Source of the DNA: Tridacna crocea
Lineage: Eukaryota; Mollusca; Bivalvia; Cardiida; Cardiidae
Direction: 5' to 3'
DNA length: 64,000 bases
Assembly (NCBI GenBank): GCA_943736015.1
Contig: OX031065.1
Span: 52,678,992-52,742,991, forward strand
Shown here in pieces: positions 10,036 to 21,408 of the stretch; the first letter of the stretch is position 1; the number at the start of each line of letters is the position of its first letter. Both the position numbers and the translations under genes were made by a program. The notes under the pieces are model-generated. The model ran no database searches. It saw only the letters and a list, made by a program, of their open reading frames with translations, and was not told the origin of the DNA.

Positions 10036-10254
10036 TTCTTTATCAAACAACAAAATTTTAGACTGGCTCAAATTGTGAGCACTTGCAGACAACTAAAAAA
10101 AGGTATCTCAAAATCTGAAATTTGTTTCCGGCAGGTTAGAAAACATTGAGGGAAAAGGAGAAAATGCTGGTAATCAGCATTTTCTCCTTTTCCCTCAATG
10201 TTTTCAAAAAGCTATTCTTTCAGGGTTCGTTAAAAGTCGGGATTGAAGAGTTGA
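10032..10254 (-). mobile_element. TTAA hairpin MITE, matched arm changes
   Basis: Arms read CATTGAGGGAAAAGG and CCTTTTCCCTCAATG, a symmetric change from the usual GTGGG/CCCAC. Confidence 0.9.
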
Positions 10255-10375
10255 CCCATTACCAGATGACAAAATAATAGTCTTGTCCAAATTCAAAGCA
10301 TTTGTAGGTGAAAATTTCAAAACATTGCTAACCGGGGCAGCATTTTTGCCTTTTTCACGATGTTCTCTACCCTAT
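10251..10375 (-). mobile_element. TTAA hairpin MITE, decayed
   Basis: Left flank plus a broken core (CTAACCGGGGCAGCAT). Confidence 0.5.
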
Positions 10376-11342
10376 TTCAGGGAGATATCATTATCTAAGT
10401 AGCACTGAACTTAACTTCTGAAAATGCTTCGTTTTGTTTTGGGAAAAAAAGTTGATTTCATCTCGGAGCCTACACTGACATTACACATCTATAGCTTACT
10501 AGCACCTTGCTTTGGGAAACTCCCATGTGAACAATGCTACCAGTATGGTTTTGGATCATAATTATTTTTTAACTCAAATCCAACACCTGAAGGTCAGAGC
10601 TACCATGGAACTGTGATGACAAAGCTTAAAGAATACAGTTAAACTTGTATGAAGCAACCTACCCTTTTTTCATACAACTGTTTTGATTCTATATCCACCC
10701 TCTGGTTTACGTAGATCTTTACCATGCAGCAAAATTTTAGACTGGTCTAAAGGGAAATCATATTGTGTGTACAAGAAGTTACACGTTACCGAAATGAAAG
10801 TTCATGTTATAGTGTAAGGGAGAGAATTCGTACAGTGCCAAAGTCGAATTATGAAGAGTGATCTCCCTTATTGTAGCACTATTTCATCTCTTCTCCTTCG
10901 CAAAGATTAACTTATAGACGAGTCAAAATGGATGTATAAATCAGTAATCAATTTTTTTGAATATTGAAAACATGAATTTTTGCTTTCTGAAGAATTTTTG
11001 AAAACCGTTCTTATAATTTTCGCAAGGGTTACCGCTATATTACGGAGTACAGTGCGCAAGAAAGTAAAATTTGACCGAGATAAATCTAGTGTTTAACAGA
11101 CAAAATCACGATTGAAACCCTCCAGAAACAACCCTCCAGAAGCAACATTCATTAAAACTCTCACATTATAGCGAGAGATTAAGAAAGCTCGGCCTACCGA
11201 CTTTAGAGGGGGGTGATAGTGTGGTGACATATTTAAAGAGCAAACAAAAAGAAGCGGCCGTCCTTGCGTTACGGACATCAGAATTGACCAGCACTTAGAA
11301 ATGACGCACACCAGAGGTCAACTCCAAACGGCTGCCACTACA
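10376..11342. other. Mostly unassigned sequence
   Basis: Contains a MITE left-end stub at 10711-10758 (ATCTTTACC...AAAATTTTAGACTGG). Nothing else is recognised. The short ORF at 11093-11311 (- strand) has no family signal. Confidence 0.4.
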
Positions 11343-11630
11343 TCAAGACAGTACGGTATCAGCATGGAAATCGTTCTGAGGGGTCTTCTTCACAGTGTTT
11401 GGCCCATAAGACCAACACGGTATTAGGTCGGGAACATACTCGACGTCATTGTGTTGCTTGTCTGAATTGGGCACGTAAACATCTTTGTTGGGGAAGGCGC
11501 TAGTGTAATATTCTTGGTCGTAGGGTAAAGCATGTTGTGGAGGTTGAATGAAATTGCAATACATCCGTACGCCGTACATTACGTCGATGCCATGAGACTT
11601 CGTGTTGTACAGGTAAAAAATGGGGGCCAT
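11343..11630 (-). CDS. Possible single or terminal exon, unknown protein
   Basis: An open frame of 95 codons on the reverse strand starts at ATG 11630-11628 in a fair context (GGTATGG) and ends at 11343. A stop lies in frame about 33 bases upstream, so any earlier coding exon would have to join between that stop and this ATG. The protein is not repeat-like. It is rich in Tyr, Asp, Pro and Asn, with MYGVRMYCNF near residue 20, LPYDQEYY near 40 and a polar C-terminus ending in DTVLS. There is no signal peptide, membrane segment or family I recognise. Base composition looks more coding-like than its neighbours (several CG dinucleotides at codon junctions). It could be a small ciliary or sperm-type protein, or chance; I cannot choose. 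Confidence 0.35.
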   Translation of the reverse strand: MAPIFYLYNTKSHGIDVMYGVRMYCNFIQPPQHALPYDQEYYTSAFPNKDVYVPNSDKQHNDVEYVPDLIPCWSYGPNTVKKTPQNDFHADTVLS

Positions 11631-11670
11631 ACCGATATCCAAATAATCACAGCTACGCAATTAGGAGTCT

Positions 11671-11900
11671 GTAACCCTTTACCAAGCAATCCCTGGTTTT
11701 TTCAAACCTGAGACAGAAGCCTTTTGTAAACATTGTAGGAAAAAGGAGAAAATGTTGGTAACCAGCATTTCCTCCTTTTCCCACAATATTGTCTACCCTG
11801 CTGGAAACAAGTTTCTATTTTCGAGTTACGTTTAATTTGTCGTCTGCAAGTGCTTTCAATTCGGACCAGTCTACAATTTTGTTATTTGGTAAAGATTTAA
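11671..11900 (+). mobile_element. TTAA hairpin MITE, type I
   Basis: Left boundary GTAA, right TTAA. Lies just upstream of the putative minus-strand exon. Confidence 0.88.
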
Positions 11901-11929
11901 ACTTGATTTTACTTAAAATAGTACCAATA

Positions 11930-12590
11930 TTACTATTCATCTAATTTTGATTTTGACCCACTTCTGCGCTTTAACGATTAACAGATGTCCATAAAAATTG
12001 CTATTTTAAACTAACATAAGTATCAACAAATAATTTCAAGATAGACAGCAAAGGAATTTCTGGTTTGTTAAACATGTGCAAAAGTACTATATATCTATAT
12101 AAATCCGTATCAACTATCAAGAAATTTTATTCCATGCTACACTCCAAGTGTTACGGGTCTACTACCTTAATATGGCTAAAATACAAGTACAAGTGGCCCC
12201 AGTTTCTCTATTAAAAATTGCGAGTTAAGTAGGCCCTCAAAGATCCCTGGGAAAAATAGCCTAAAATTCTATGCACAATCGCTTTTGTGTGTGAGTATAT
12301 TTAAATAAAATAATCTCAATATTACACTTTGTGAATAATTAGTTACATTAAATTAATATGAAAAAAAAAATGTATTGAAATAATGTAAGTGTGCTTCACA
12401 GTAGAGTAGTCTATGTATTGTAAACAGTGAATATATATGAATTGTGACTAAGGTGATCTCCAGAATCCGAAATACAAAACAGATCTGGAAAAAGTCAACA
12501 TAACGGGCCTTTAAAAGCCAAAATACAGGTACAAGTACAAATGGCCGAAATGAACTAAGTCCGAGTTAAGTAGGCCCACCCTTATTACTT
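11930..12590. repeat. Dispersed repeat, copy 1
   Basis: The segments AGTATCAACAAATAATTTCA (12019 on) and TATCAACTATCAAGAAA (about 12108 on) recur at about 32790 and 33155. Within the region, ACAAGTACAA(G/A)TGGCC and GAGTTAAGTAGGCCC occur twice (12185-12236 and 12530-12580). No coding potential. Confidence 0.55.
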
Positions 12591-12816
12591 TGATTATACC
12601 ATGGTTCCCTTCATTGTTAAGCGTCTTGTTTTAGAACGGAACACATCTAATCCGTGTAGACTGGTACTCGTATATTGTTATGTTTTCTGTGAAAACAAAG
12701 TAAATTGTCGTTAACCAGTCTCACCAACGCTTTGTTTACGAATTCCAGCGGCTCTCCCGGCTCTCGTCGAAATCCTTTATTTATCCGAGTAATCTGCGTT
12801 GAAGTAAAACGCAAAG

Positions 12817-12819
12817 ATG
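12817..12819 (+). CDS. SNRPB: SmB coding exon 1 (start codon only)
   Basis: ATG followed directly by the donor GTAATT. Exon 2 then gives Val-Ala-Gly-Lys-Ser-Ser-Lys, in line with other SmB N-termini. The 5' UTR lies upstream, around 12700-12816. Confidence 0.85.
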
Positions 12820-15800
12820 GTAATTAACGTTTGTTTTATTCAGACTAATGTCAGTACTATTTTAATCCGTTCTTAGTTTACATGCGAACGATGACTGACT
12901 TCGATATTTATGTAGATATCCTCATGCCGGGTCTTCCGCATTGAAATTGGCAGTGCATTTGATTACATAGTTATTGTCGTCGTATTATCACTGGAACTAT
13001 CCCGGTAGATTTCGCATATTTGGGGAAGAATGCATGGAATATATTTAATAAATATTTGAAGCATGCAAGAGCAAACTTCGAAGGGAAATCGGTATTCACC
13101 AATTAAGCATTCACACTTGACGATTCTGTGGTGATTTTGGCGATCGGTAACGCCAACCTAGACATGGTTACTAACAAGCCTCATGTTGCTCTAACACTCT
13201 ATTCAGAATTGCTTTGATAATTTAATTTCACTGCAAAATATCAAATTATAAAACAACTTGTAACAGCTGGTTACACTGGGTGCATGGAAATACCGAATTA
13301 CACCTGATTTACCGAATTATACCGAATTACACATAGTGATACCGAATTATACATTCAAAACACTTATTTATTAAGTAATATATGAATTAAACTTATAAAA
13401 ATTATATTATAAGGCTTTTTTCTGGCCCTTAACTGTTTAATTCGGTAATTCACATTACCGAATTACACTATATACTATGACTGGTATCACACTATGTTTC
13501 ACCGGATTTACCGAATTACACATAGTGATACCGAATTATACATTCAAAACACTTATTTATAAGTAATATATGAATTAAACTTATAAAAATTATATTATAA
13601 GGCTTTTTCTGGCCCTTAACTGTTTAATTCGGTAATTCAAATTACTGAATTACACTGTATACTATGATTGGTATCACACTATATTACACCTGATTTACCG
13701 AATTATACCAACTCTCACCGAATTACACATAGTGATACCGAATTATACATTCAAAACACTTATTTATTAAGAAATATGTGAATTTAACTTATTAAAATTA
13801 TATTATTAAGCTTTTTCTGGCATTACTGAATTACATTATAAGACTATGATTGGTATCACGCTATGTTAAAGAAAGACATAAAATAACACTATTTTTCCAA
13901 TCCGTTTTTAACCAGCACAACACTAAAAAGTGTTTTGCGTGTTTAATTCTGTAGTTAGAGGTGTAATTCGAGGTAATTCGGTTTAGTTCGGTATAATTCG
14001 GTAAATCGGGTGTAACATGGCGTGATACCAATCATAGTATATAGTGTAACTCGGTAATGTGAATTACCGAATTAAACAGTTAAGGGCCAGAAAAAGCTTA
14101 ATAATATAATTTTAATAAGTTTTATTGATATATTACTTAATAAATGAGTGTTTTGAATGTATAATTCGGTATCACTATGTGTAATTCGGTAAATCCGGTG
14201 AAACATAGTGTGATACCAATCAAAGTATATAGTGTAATTTTGTAATGTGAATTACCGAATTAAACAGCTAAGGGCCAGAAAATGCTTAATAATATAATTT
14301 TAATAAGTTTAATTCATATTTACTAAATAAATAAGTGTTTTGAACGTATAATTCGGTATTACTTTGTGTAATTCGGTGTAATTCGGTAAATCAGGTGTAA
14401 TTCGGTATTTCCATGGACCGGGTTACACTGAAAGTTTGTAGTTAAATTCTGGAAAAAGTACACATCTTGCTGTAGTAGAACGCAAATCAAAGTCTAAAGA
14501 ATTTTTTGTACAGAAATTTATAAAACATGTGTACATGTATTAAAACATTTGGCCAAAATGTCCAACTTTGCACTTTCTGCTGGCCAAAACATCCATGGCC
14601 AAAATGTCCGACCACCATATAGCCTTGGTCCAATGGTCATCATCTAAGTTATGAAATATTGATAATGGTATAAAACAGCTACTTAACCCTTTACTCCATA
14701 GATACTCATTTTGACGTATCAACAACAGACAGCTATTAAAACATTGTGGGAAAAGGAGAAATTGCTCGTAACGAGCAATTTCTCCTTTTCCCACAATGTT
14801 TTCCACTCAATCAGATATTTGTATCCTCATTTGTCCATATTTTTGACATCATATCTTTATTTGCTGCTGAAATGGAAGAGCCTCAAATTGGCATATCAGG
14901 TACAGGGTTAACCCTTTACCACACAATGATGACTTTCAACACCCCTGAGGAAGAAGACTTGAAAACATTTTGGGAAAACTCCCCAGAAAAGGAGAAAATG
15001 CTGGTAACCAGCATTTCTCCTTTTTCCACAAAGTTTTCATATCCTACTAAAGCAAAATTGCACCATTTGAACCACTTTGAAGTTGTCCTCAGCAAATGCT
15101 TACAAATTGGATAGGTCTAAAATTTTGCTATGTGGCAACAGGTTAAAAGTTGCTCATTATTTAAAAATTTTCACATTGTCTTAGGTGGCGGGAAAGAGCT
15201 CCAAGATGTTGCAACACATCAACTACAGAATGAGATGCACCTTACAGGATGGAAGAATTTTTGTTGGTACTTTCAAAGCTTTTGACAAACACATGAACTT
15301 AATTCTTGGAGATTGTGATGAGTTCCGTAAAGTCAAGCCAAAGAGTGCAAAAGCTAGTGACAGGGAGGAAAAGAGAAGTCTTGGGCTTGTTTTGTTACGG
15401 GGTGAACACTTAGTTTCTATGACAGTGGAAGGCCCACCTCCATCTGAGGTTTGTAAATATTAAGTGCCAATAAAGCTCTTAGCATAATCAAGATACAAAC
15501 AGTAGCAAATGTTGGATCAGATCATACAGCACAGGTGCAGTGTGAAGATGTATTCGGGAACAACATGCTATTTCCTATGAAACAGGCTTGATGCGTCACG
15601 CCTGCGAAGTTCATGTAGTCTGTGCTGGGGTGAAACTTGGCTAATGGTCAATTTTCTCCATGGCCAAGCCCAAGTCTACCTCGAGATTTTGTAGGTTGTT
15701 AAAATGTTTTAGTTTGGATCCATAAGTATGCGATAACTTGCCTTGGTATCGTGCTCTGATAACTTGCCTTGGTATCGTGCATCATGGACATGCATTAAGC

Positions 15801-18800
15801 CCCCTTTTGCCAGGCCTTTTTTTTTTTCACCTTTAATCACAGAAGCCTGCATTTCATGACCCTGAAGAAGATAGCTTTTGAAGACATCATGGCAACAAAG
15901 GTGATTATGCTGGTTGCAAGTATTTTCTCCATTATCCACAATGGTTTTTACCATTTCAAAAACAAATATCATTACATTATAAAGACACATTTGAAATGTC
16001 TGCAAAAGCTTTTGATTTAGACAAGTCTAAAATTTTGAAGGCATGATACTTGGATAGCCTCGTATTTTTTATGGCTATAAATTTCTATATGGCTGAAAGG
16101 GGTAAATGTTTTACTAGATAAAACAAAATTGGGTTTTGGGGCAGGTCACCTTGAGTCATAGCAGGTTTATGTAATACCGTTTGTTTGTCTAGATAACTAG
16201 GTTTTTATTGATTGGTAAGGAGATAGGGTTTTTAAAGAGTTTTTTTTTTTTAAATGCATCATAGAGCACCAAAGATCACATCTGAATCATGTTTATTAAT
16301 CAAGCTACATTATGAATTGAGCTACGTTCATTGTTTTGAAAGCCTGTGCAAGTGATTTGGTGAATGACCATTGCGGAAAGAAAAAGTAACCAATATTATT
16401 TTGCTTTTCCACTTTTTTTACCACTCATGATAAATCAGTGTTTAACCCTTTCCCAAACAACAAAATTTTAGACTGGTCCAAATTGAAGGCACTTGTAGAC
16501 GACAAAATAAACATAACTCAAAAATTGAAATTTGTTTCCAGCGGGGTAGAAAACATGGTGGGAAAAGGAGAAAATGCTGGTTACCAGCATTTTCTCCTTT
16601 TCCCACCATGTTTTCAAAAGGCTTCTTTCTCAGGGTCGTTAAAAGACGGGATTGTGTGGTAAAGAGTTAAGCTTTAACTGATTTATAGTTTGCAGAAGCT
16701 TTCAAGATGAATGATTCTGAAACTCCACCATCCTAATAGGAGGTAATTTTAATTGATCTGTCTTTTAGGAAGGATCAAGAGTTCCATTGTCAGGGTCTTC
16801 TGCAGCTCCAGGCGCTGGTGTTGGAAGAGCTGCAGGCCGAGGTGTTTCAGGTGGTGCAGGAGGGGCAGCCCCAGGTTTGCAAGGTCCAGTGAGAGGAGTG
16901 GGTGGTCCCTCACAGCAAATGATGGCACCTAATAATCAAGGTAGGTTTTGTCAGTTGCAATGTCTGATCTAAGATTTGATGAAATTGGGGGACTGTCCCC
17001 CATCACTCTGAAAACTATGGGGGATTTCTAGAAAGTATGGGGGATCAAAATTTCTGATGTTAAGTGATAAAAGTTAATATGCCATGATGCAAATAGACAG
17101 CATAACTACATAACTGATCAAAGTGATGTTACAGCACAATAAGCAGTCTTGTAAATTTACAAAGCCCTATGGACTGATCAACAATAAAATGATGAACCAT
17201 ATGCTATCTTCTATTTTCTAAGCCCATGTACAACTTGTGACCCCTAGGATAGGGCCAACCTTGATCCCAGGGCTATAATAGTTGCCCGCTTGGTAGACAC
17301 CCACTAGATATTTAAAGCTCCATGTAAAATTTGTTAGCCCTTGGGCCTCGGCTTATTGCTAGTTACATTTCTTACCGTTTCACTATAAGCCCATGTAAAA
17401 CTTATGACCATTGAAGTGGGGGCCAATTTTGACCCTAGGTCTGTAATTTGAAGAAAGTGGGTAGAGGTCTGTTACATTAAGCTCAATGTAGAATTTGATA
17501 TCCCTAGGCCGTATTATAGCTAGATAAGGGAATATTTTTAGAATTTGCCCAATTGTAAGCTTATGTAAAACTTCGGCCCCATGGGGTAGGACCAAATTTG
17601 ACCCCAAGGATTCTTTTTTTTGGTACTCTTGGTAGAGGCCCACTAGATAAAGCTACATGCAAAAGTTGGTAGTCTAGGCCGTGTGGCAAGGCTTAGGATG
17701 ATGTCTATTCTGAAGTTACATGTATCACTAAAATAGTCCATGAAAACCTTGTGACCCTCGAGGGAGGGCCCATGTTGACCCCAGGGTTATTATTTTTTTG
17801 GGTACTTGGACCTTTTTCAATTGTTGTTGTTATTTACAGGTATGATGCGAGGTGGTATGATGGGTAGAGGAGGACCACCCCCAGGCATGAGAGGACCAGG
17901 TAGGATTTCTGTTGAAAACCTGTTTGGGGAGGGGCATGAAAAAGGGAGGAACAGTGCCTTGTTGAATGACTTCTAATATCAGACAAAGGCAAAACAGTGT
18001 CCTTTACTCTTTTGAAAACAAGCATTTGCTATAACTTTGGATATGAATTGCATATTAAAGAAAAGAATAGCAAAGGATTATTATCAACTCATAGACTAAA
18101 AGCAACCTAATCTGACTCTGTGGGTTTTGATTGCCTTGTAATTAATGACCCCATGATGCAAAGTCACACTTAGCTTTAATTCTCAGATAACAAAAAAATG
18201 TCCAGAATAGTTATAAAAGAAAAGCTTCTTCCCAGCTGTATTAAGAAACAACAACAATTTTGATTTAAAAAATCAATAGGATTTAATTATTACTTGGAGA
18301 GAATTACAAAACTTACCAGGATTTAATAATATATTAACCCTTTACCAAACAATCCCTGGTTTTTAAGACCCTTTGAAAGAAGCTTTTTGATAACATTGTG
18401 GGAAAAGGAGAAAATGCTGGTAACGGGCATTTTCTCCTTTTCCCACAATGTTATCTACACTTTCCAAAATAAACGACAAATTATTAGTCACTTTAATTTT
18501 GTCATCTGCCGATTCTCTCAAATTGGAACAGTCTAAAAATTTGTAGTTTGGTAAAGAGTTAAATTTACTTGTAGGCCTACTGATGGAGTAGTGTACTACT
18601 GCATAGCCCTAAATTTCCTTGTATCCTGAAAAATGATGTTACTAAAGTCTCTTCTTTAACTCTACCAAGCGACAAATTTATAGGCTAGTCCAAATTGAAA
18701 GCATTTGCAGACGACAAAATAAGTGTGACTGAAAAATGGAAACTTGATTTGGGAAGAGTAGAAAACATTGTGGGAAAAGGAGAAAATACTGGTTAACAGC

Positions 18801-18926
18801 AATTTCTCCTTTTCCAACAATGTTTTCAATAAGCTTCTAGTTCAAATCGTCAAAAGTCGTCATTGTATGGTAAAGGATGAAAAGTCAATTTGATATCTTC
18901 TTTTCATTCCAGGACCAAGGTTTTAA
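12817..18926 (+). CDS. SNRPB: Small nuclear ribonucleoprotein-associated protein B (SmB)
   Basis: Core Sm protein of the spliceosomal U1, U2, U4 and U5 snRNPs; SmB joins the seven-membered Sm ring around the snRNA Sm site. Coding exons are 12817-12819, 15185-15448, 16769-16940, 17840-17899 and 18913-18926. They total 513 nt in one consistent frame, 170 aa plus stop, with GT-AG introns of about 0.9-2.4 kb. Residues 1-89 are the Sm fold, with [31 protein letters not shown] (Sm1) and [13 protein letters not shown] (Sm2), very close to animal SmB. Residues 90-170 form the Gly/Arg/Pro tail ([35 protein letters not shown]), where RG motifs are normally methylated. Human SmB is about 231 aa, so the Pro-rich tail is short; a missed small exon in intron 3 or 4 is possible. 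The introns carry many MITEs. Confidence 0.93.
13268..14428. mobile_element. Fold-back element with nested direct and inverted repeats
   Basis: The ends mirror each other for more than 50 bp: GGAAATACCGAATTACACCT at the left and its complement at the right, with CATGG just outside. Inside, a block of about 190-220 bp (ACCGAATTACACATAGTGAT ... GGCCCTTAACTGTTTAATTC) occurs three times forward (13300-13860) and about three times inverted (13940-14410). The whole could fold into one long hairpin. No ORF. It lies in SmB intron 1. Confidence 0.85.
14683..14911 (+). mobile_element. TTAA hairpin MITE, type II, intact
   Basis: 229 bp. Ends CCCTTTACTCCATAG...TACAGGG; core GAAATTGCTCGTAACGAGCA. Its flanks are unrelated to type I apart from the ends and arms. 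Confidence 0.92.
14908..15146 (+). mobile_element. TTAA hairpin MITE, type I, 11-bp insertion
   Basis: Shares TTAA with the type II copy. Left arm carries an extra ACTCCCCAGAA. Ends only 38 bp before SmB exon 2. Confidence 0.85.
15185..15448 (+). CDS. SNRPB: SmB exon 2 (Sm fold)
   Basis: Acceptor TTTTCACATTGTCTTAG, donor GAG|GTTTGT. 88 codons, phase 0 on both sides. Confidence 0.95.
15829..16042 (+). mobile_element. TTAA hairpin MITE, decayed
   Basis: All segments can be recognised but are diverged. In SmB intron 2. Confidence 0.65.
16442..16670 (-). mobile_element. TTAA hairpin MITE, matched arm changes
   Basis: 229 bp, palindrome intact over the full length, with CATGGTGGG and CCCACCATG in the two arms instead of CATTGTGGG/CCCACAATG. 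Confidence 0.93.
16769..16940 (+). CDS. SNRPB: SmB exon 3 (Gly/Arg tail)
   Basis: Acceptor TCTTTTAG, donor CAAG|GTAGGT, ends in phase 1. Encodes SRVPLSGSS through [12 protein letters not shown]. Confidence 0.93.
17220..17810. repeat. 170-bp tandem repeat in SmB intron 3
   Basis: About four diverged units start near 17222, 17389, 17560 and 17733 with GCCCATGTAAAACTT-like text, followed by (A/T)TGACCCCAAGG and AGAGGCCCACTAGAT. Non-coding. Confidence 0.7.
17840..17899 (+). CDS. SNRPB: SmB exon 4 ([10 protein letters not shown])
   Basis: 60 nt, acceptor TTATTTACAG, donor CAG|GTAGGA, phase 1 in and out. Confidence 0.88.
18334..18562 (+). mobile_element. TTAA hairpin MITE, matched arm changes
   Basis: 229 bp. 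Arms GATAACATTG and CAATGTTATC share a symmetric change from GAAAAC/GTTTTC. Confidence 0.92.
18656..18881 (-). mobile_element. TTAA hairpin MITE, type I
   Basis: Ends 31 bp before the last SmB exon. Confidence 0.82.
18913..18926 (+). CDS. SNRPB: SmB exon 5 (last codons)
   Basis: After TTTTCATTCCAG, the split codon gives Gly-Pro-Arg-Phe and TAA. Confidence 0.8.
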
Positions 18927-19270
18927 AGATGAAGAAATCTTAACTTGCAGCAAATTCATTGGGGAGATGAGATGCCCTGGGAATATTTTTTATTTTGATG
19001 TTTGTAACAGAAGTACTTAATAGAAGATCCCAGTGTGAGCGATGCAAGTAGATCGCTAATTATAAAAACTGGGATTTTCAACGAGTTAAATGTGTAAGAG
19101 ATAGCGACCTTGAAATTTATATAACTCGGAGAAACAGTTACATGACAGATAAGGTACACAATTCAGAATTAGATCAAGGTCCCATTGACTTCAGTACCAT
19201 TTAAATGATCATGTTAAACATTTCAGTGTAAATATTTTCCAATCATTGTTGTATGTCAGTAGGTCATTTC

Positions 19271-19276
19271 ATTAAA
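19271..19276 (+). promoter_or_regulatory. SNRPB: Possible poly(A) signal of SmB
   Basis: ATTAAA about 345 bp after the SmB stop. No better AATAAA lies between. Confidence 0.4.
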
Positions 19277-19334
19277 ATGTTTTATCAGGATTATGTGTTG
19301 TTATCCCTATCTGTATTTAATCCCTTATATATGC

Positions 19335-19515
19335 TTAACCCTGTACCACACAATCCTAAGTTTAAACATATCTGACAAGAAAGACATTTGAAAAAAAATT
19401 AGGGTAAAGGAAAAATGCTGGTAATCTGACATCCCTCATTGTTTTCTACGTTTCCATCAATAAATTTCAATTTTTGAAAAAAAAAAATGTTGTTTTCTGC
19501 AAGTGCTTTCAAATA
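19335..19515 (+). mobile_element. TTAA hairpin MITE, truncated
   Basis: Left end, broken core and GCAAGTGCTTTCAA. Right end missing. Confidence 0.65.
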
Positions 19516-19547
19516 TATTATTAAGATTTACATATCACTTGCCTGGC

Positions 19548-19761
19548 AAAATTTTAAATTTGTAATAATAAATGATTGAATGTATAGCAGACAGTTCAGT
19601 TAATCTTGCCACATGATAGTATTTGTCCTGAAATAGGTGGAAAACATTGTGAATTAAGTAGAAAATGCTGGTTACCAACATTTTTGCCTTTTCCCACAAT
19701 GTTTTCAAAAGTTTTCTTTTTCAGGGTCGTTAAAAGTCAGGATTATGTGGTCAAGGGTTAA
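19548..19761 (-). mobile_element. TTAA hairpin MITE, diverged
   Basis: Left side decayed. Right side and TTAA clear. Confidence 0.7.
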
Positions 19762-19767
19762 AGCATT

Positions 19768-19865
19768 ATTGGAAAATGAGGAAAGGTTGGCTCTCAAATA
19801 TTTTTTATCCTACACTGTTTTCAAACTCTAAATTGTTCAGGGTGTAACGTGTAGTAATGGGTTAG
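19768..19865 (-). mobile_element. TTAA hairpin MITE, decayed fragment
   Basis: Remains of core and right side, ending GTAGTAATGGGTTA. Confidence 0.45.
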
Positions 19866-20013
19866 GGACTGAATTTTCACATCCTTTCAGCACAACAGAT
19901 TATTACTGAATCAGTGTAGTTAAAATGAAGCCTAAAATATTATCATTTGGTAATAAGTTAAAAGCCTTCTATATCAAGGTCTATAAAACACAAGTGTTTG
20001 AAATTGTCCTAAC

Positions 20014-20160
20014 TTAACTCATTACTGAATGACAAAATTTTGGGCTTTTCCATATTGAAAGCATTTGCAGACGACAAAATGAAAGTGACTGAAAATTTGA
20101 AATTTGTTTTGTGAAGGTAGAATACATTGTGGGAAAAGGAGAAAATGCTGGTAACCAGCA
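20014..20160 (-). mobile_element. TTAA hairpin MITE, cut at the palindrome centre
   Basis: Left half is perfect up to GCTGGTAACCAGCA. The right arm is missing and replaced by GCTGCTGCAGCTGC. Confidence 0.85.
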
Positions 20161-21261
20161 GCTGCTGCAGCTGCTTTGAATTTATGTATGACTTGAATTT
20201 TGTTATCTAGTCAAGGATTGAGCTTTCAACTTGAAAGAGCCAGTTGTATAGAATGTGTTGAAACCAAGACATTAATCAGTAGTTGTTTTCATAATTTAAT
20301 TCATAATGGTATACAAATTATAACAAGTTACTCTAACCATTTATATGAGATGTGCATTTACTTCTCGACATAGTAAATCTTTTCAACAAGGTTTTTCTCA
20401 ATTGAAACGAGGGCTATTAATAGCCTATTATGGCCTTGAATTCGCTCACCCGAGTCTTCCGACAAAATATAACCCCTTTTCAATCTATTTAGAAATAAAT
20501 GACAATGTACCAAGCTTTCATAATTATTAGACTGAAAATTTGGCATCTAGCTTGTACAAAAGCTTTTTTCTAGAATTTCTTTCCCTGATGTACTTTTTAG
20601 CCAACCATAGCCCATTTCCCTGTTGTAGATATCGAAACAAAGATTCTGACCACCATAAGTATTGGCCAGAAAATCTGGTCTCTAGAGTGTACACAAGGTT
20701 TTCCAAGACATGACATGGCAACCTAGCTTTTACCCAATGAGAACCATTTTCAATATGACCTTACTGATAATGTTGACAATCATTCCGAATAATTTTCTTA
20801 AGTGTTGGACAGAAGTGATCACTCTAGAGCTACACAAGCTATTTTAAAGATCTTATCTGGTGATCAAGTTTTTTACCTGATGTTATTTCATATTATTTCA
20901 TGCTTGTCTTAACCAGAATATGTAACAAAGAGATGGATAGTGTAGGTTCAAAATCAAACTGCACATTCTGTGCAGTCTGATCTTGATCAACACGGTCCAC
21001 AAAAACGACCTAAGTTGGTTCCAGCGCTTAAAACACACAATGTAGTTCAGTAGAAGCAGAAGAAGAGAAAACATCCCTGTAAACAGTGGGTAGGTAATAA
21101 AGACAAATTATTATATTCAAAAACACATGTCTACGGGAAAAACCGCATGTTAAAGAAAGTTCTTCTCACGCATCCACAAATATAAATTGTGGTCTGTTGA
21201 GGGTGGAAAGGGTTGTACACCAGAGGTCATCATTTCAAACTTATCTATTTGTAGTCACCAG
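20161..21261. other. Intergenic, one hairpin repeat, otherwise unassigned
   Basis: At 20946-20990 AATCAAACTGCACA and TGTGCAGTCTGATC pair as a member of the second hairpin family. Short opposed ORFs at 20345-20721 show no family signal. Confidence 0.45.
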
Positions 21262-21385
21262 TTAACCCTTCTGCAACATGATCAAGAGTTTTAACAACAC
21301 TGAAAGAAAGACTTTGCAAAAGAATGGTGTGAAAAGGAGAAAATGCTAATAACTAACATTTTTTCCTCTAACTCTTTAAGCCTTC
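21262..21385 (+). mobile_element. TTAA hairpin MITE, left half
   Basis: Left end and decayed core. Right half absent. Confidence 0.5.
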
Positions 21386-21408
21386 TCTTTAAACTCATCT
21401 ACCAATCC

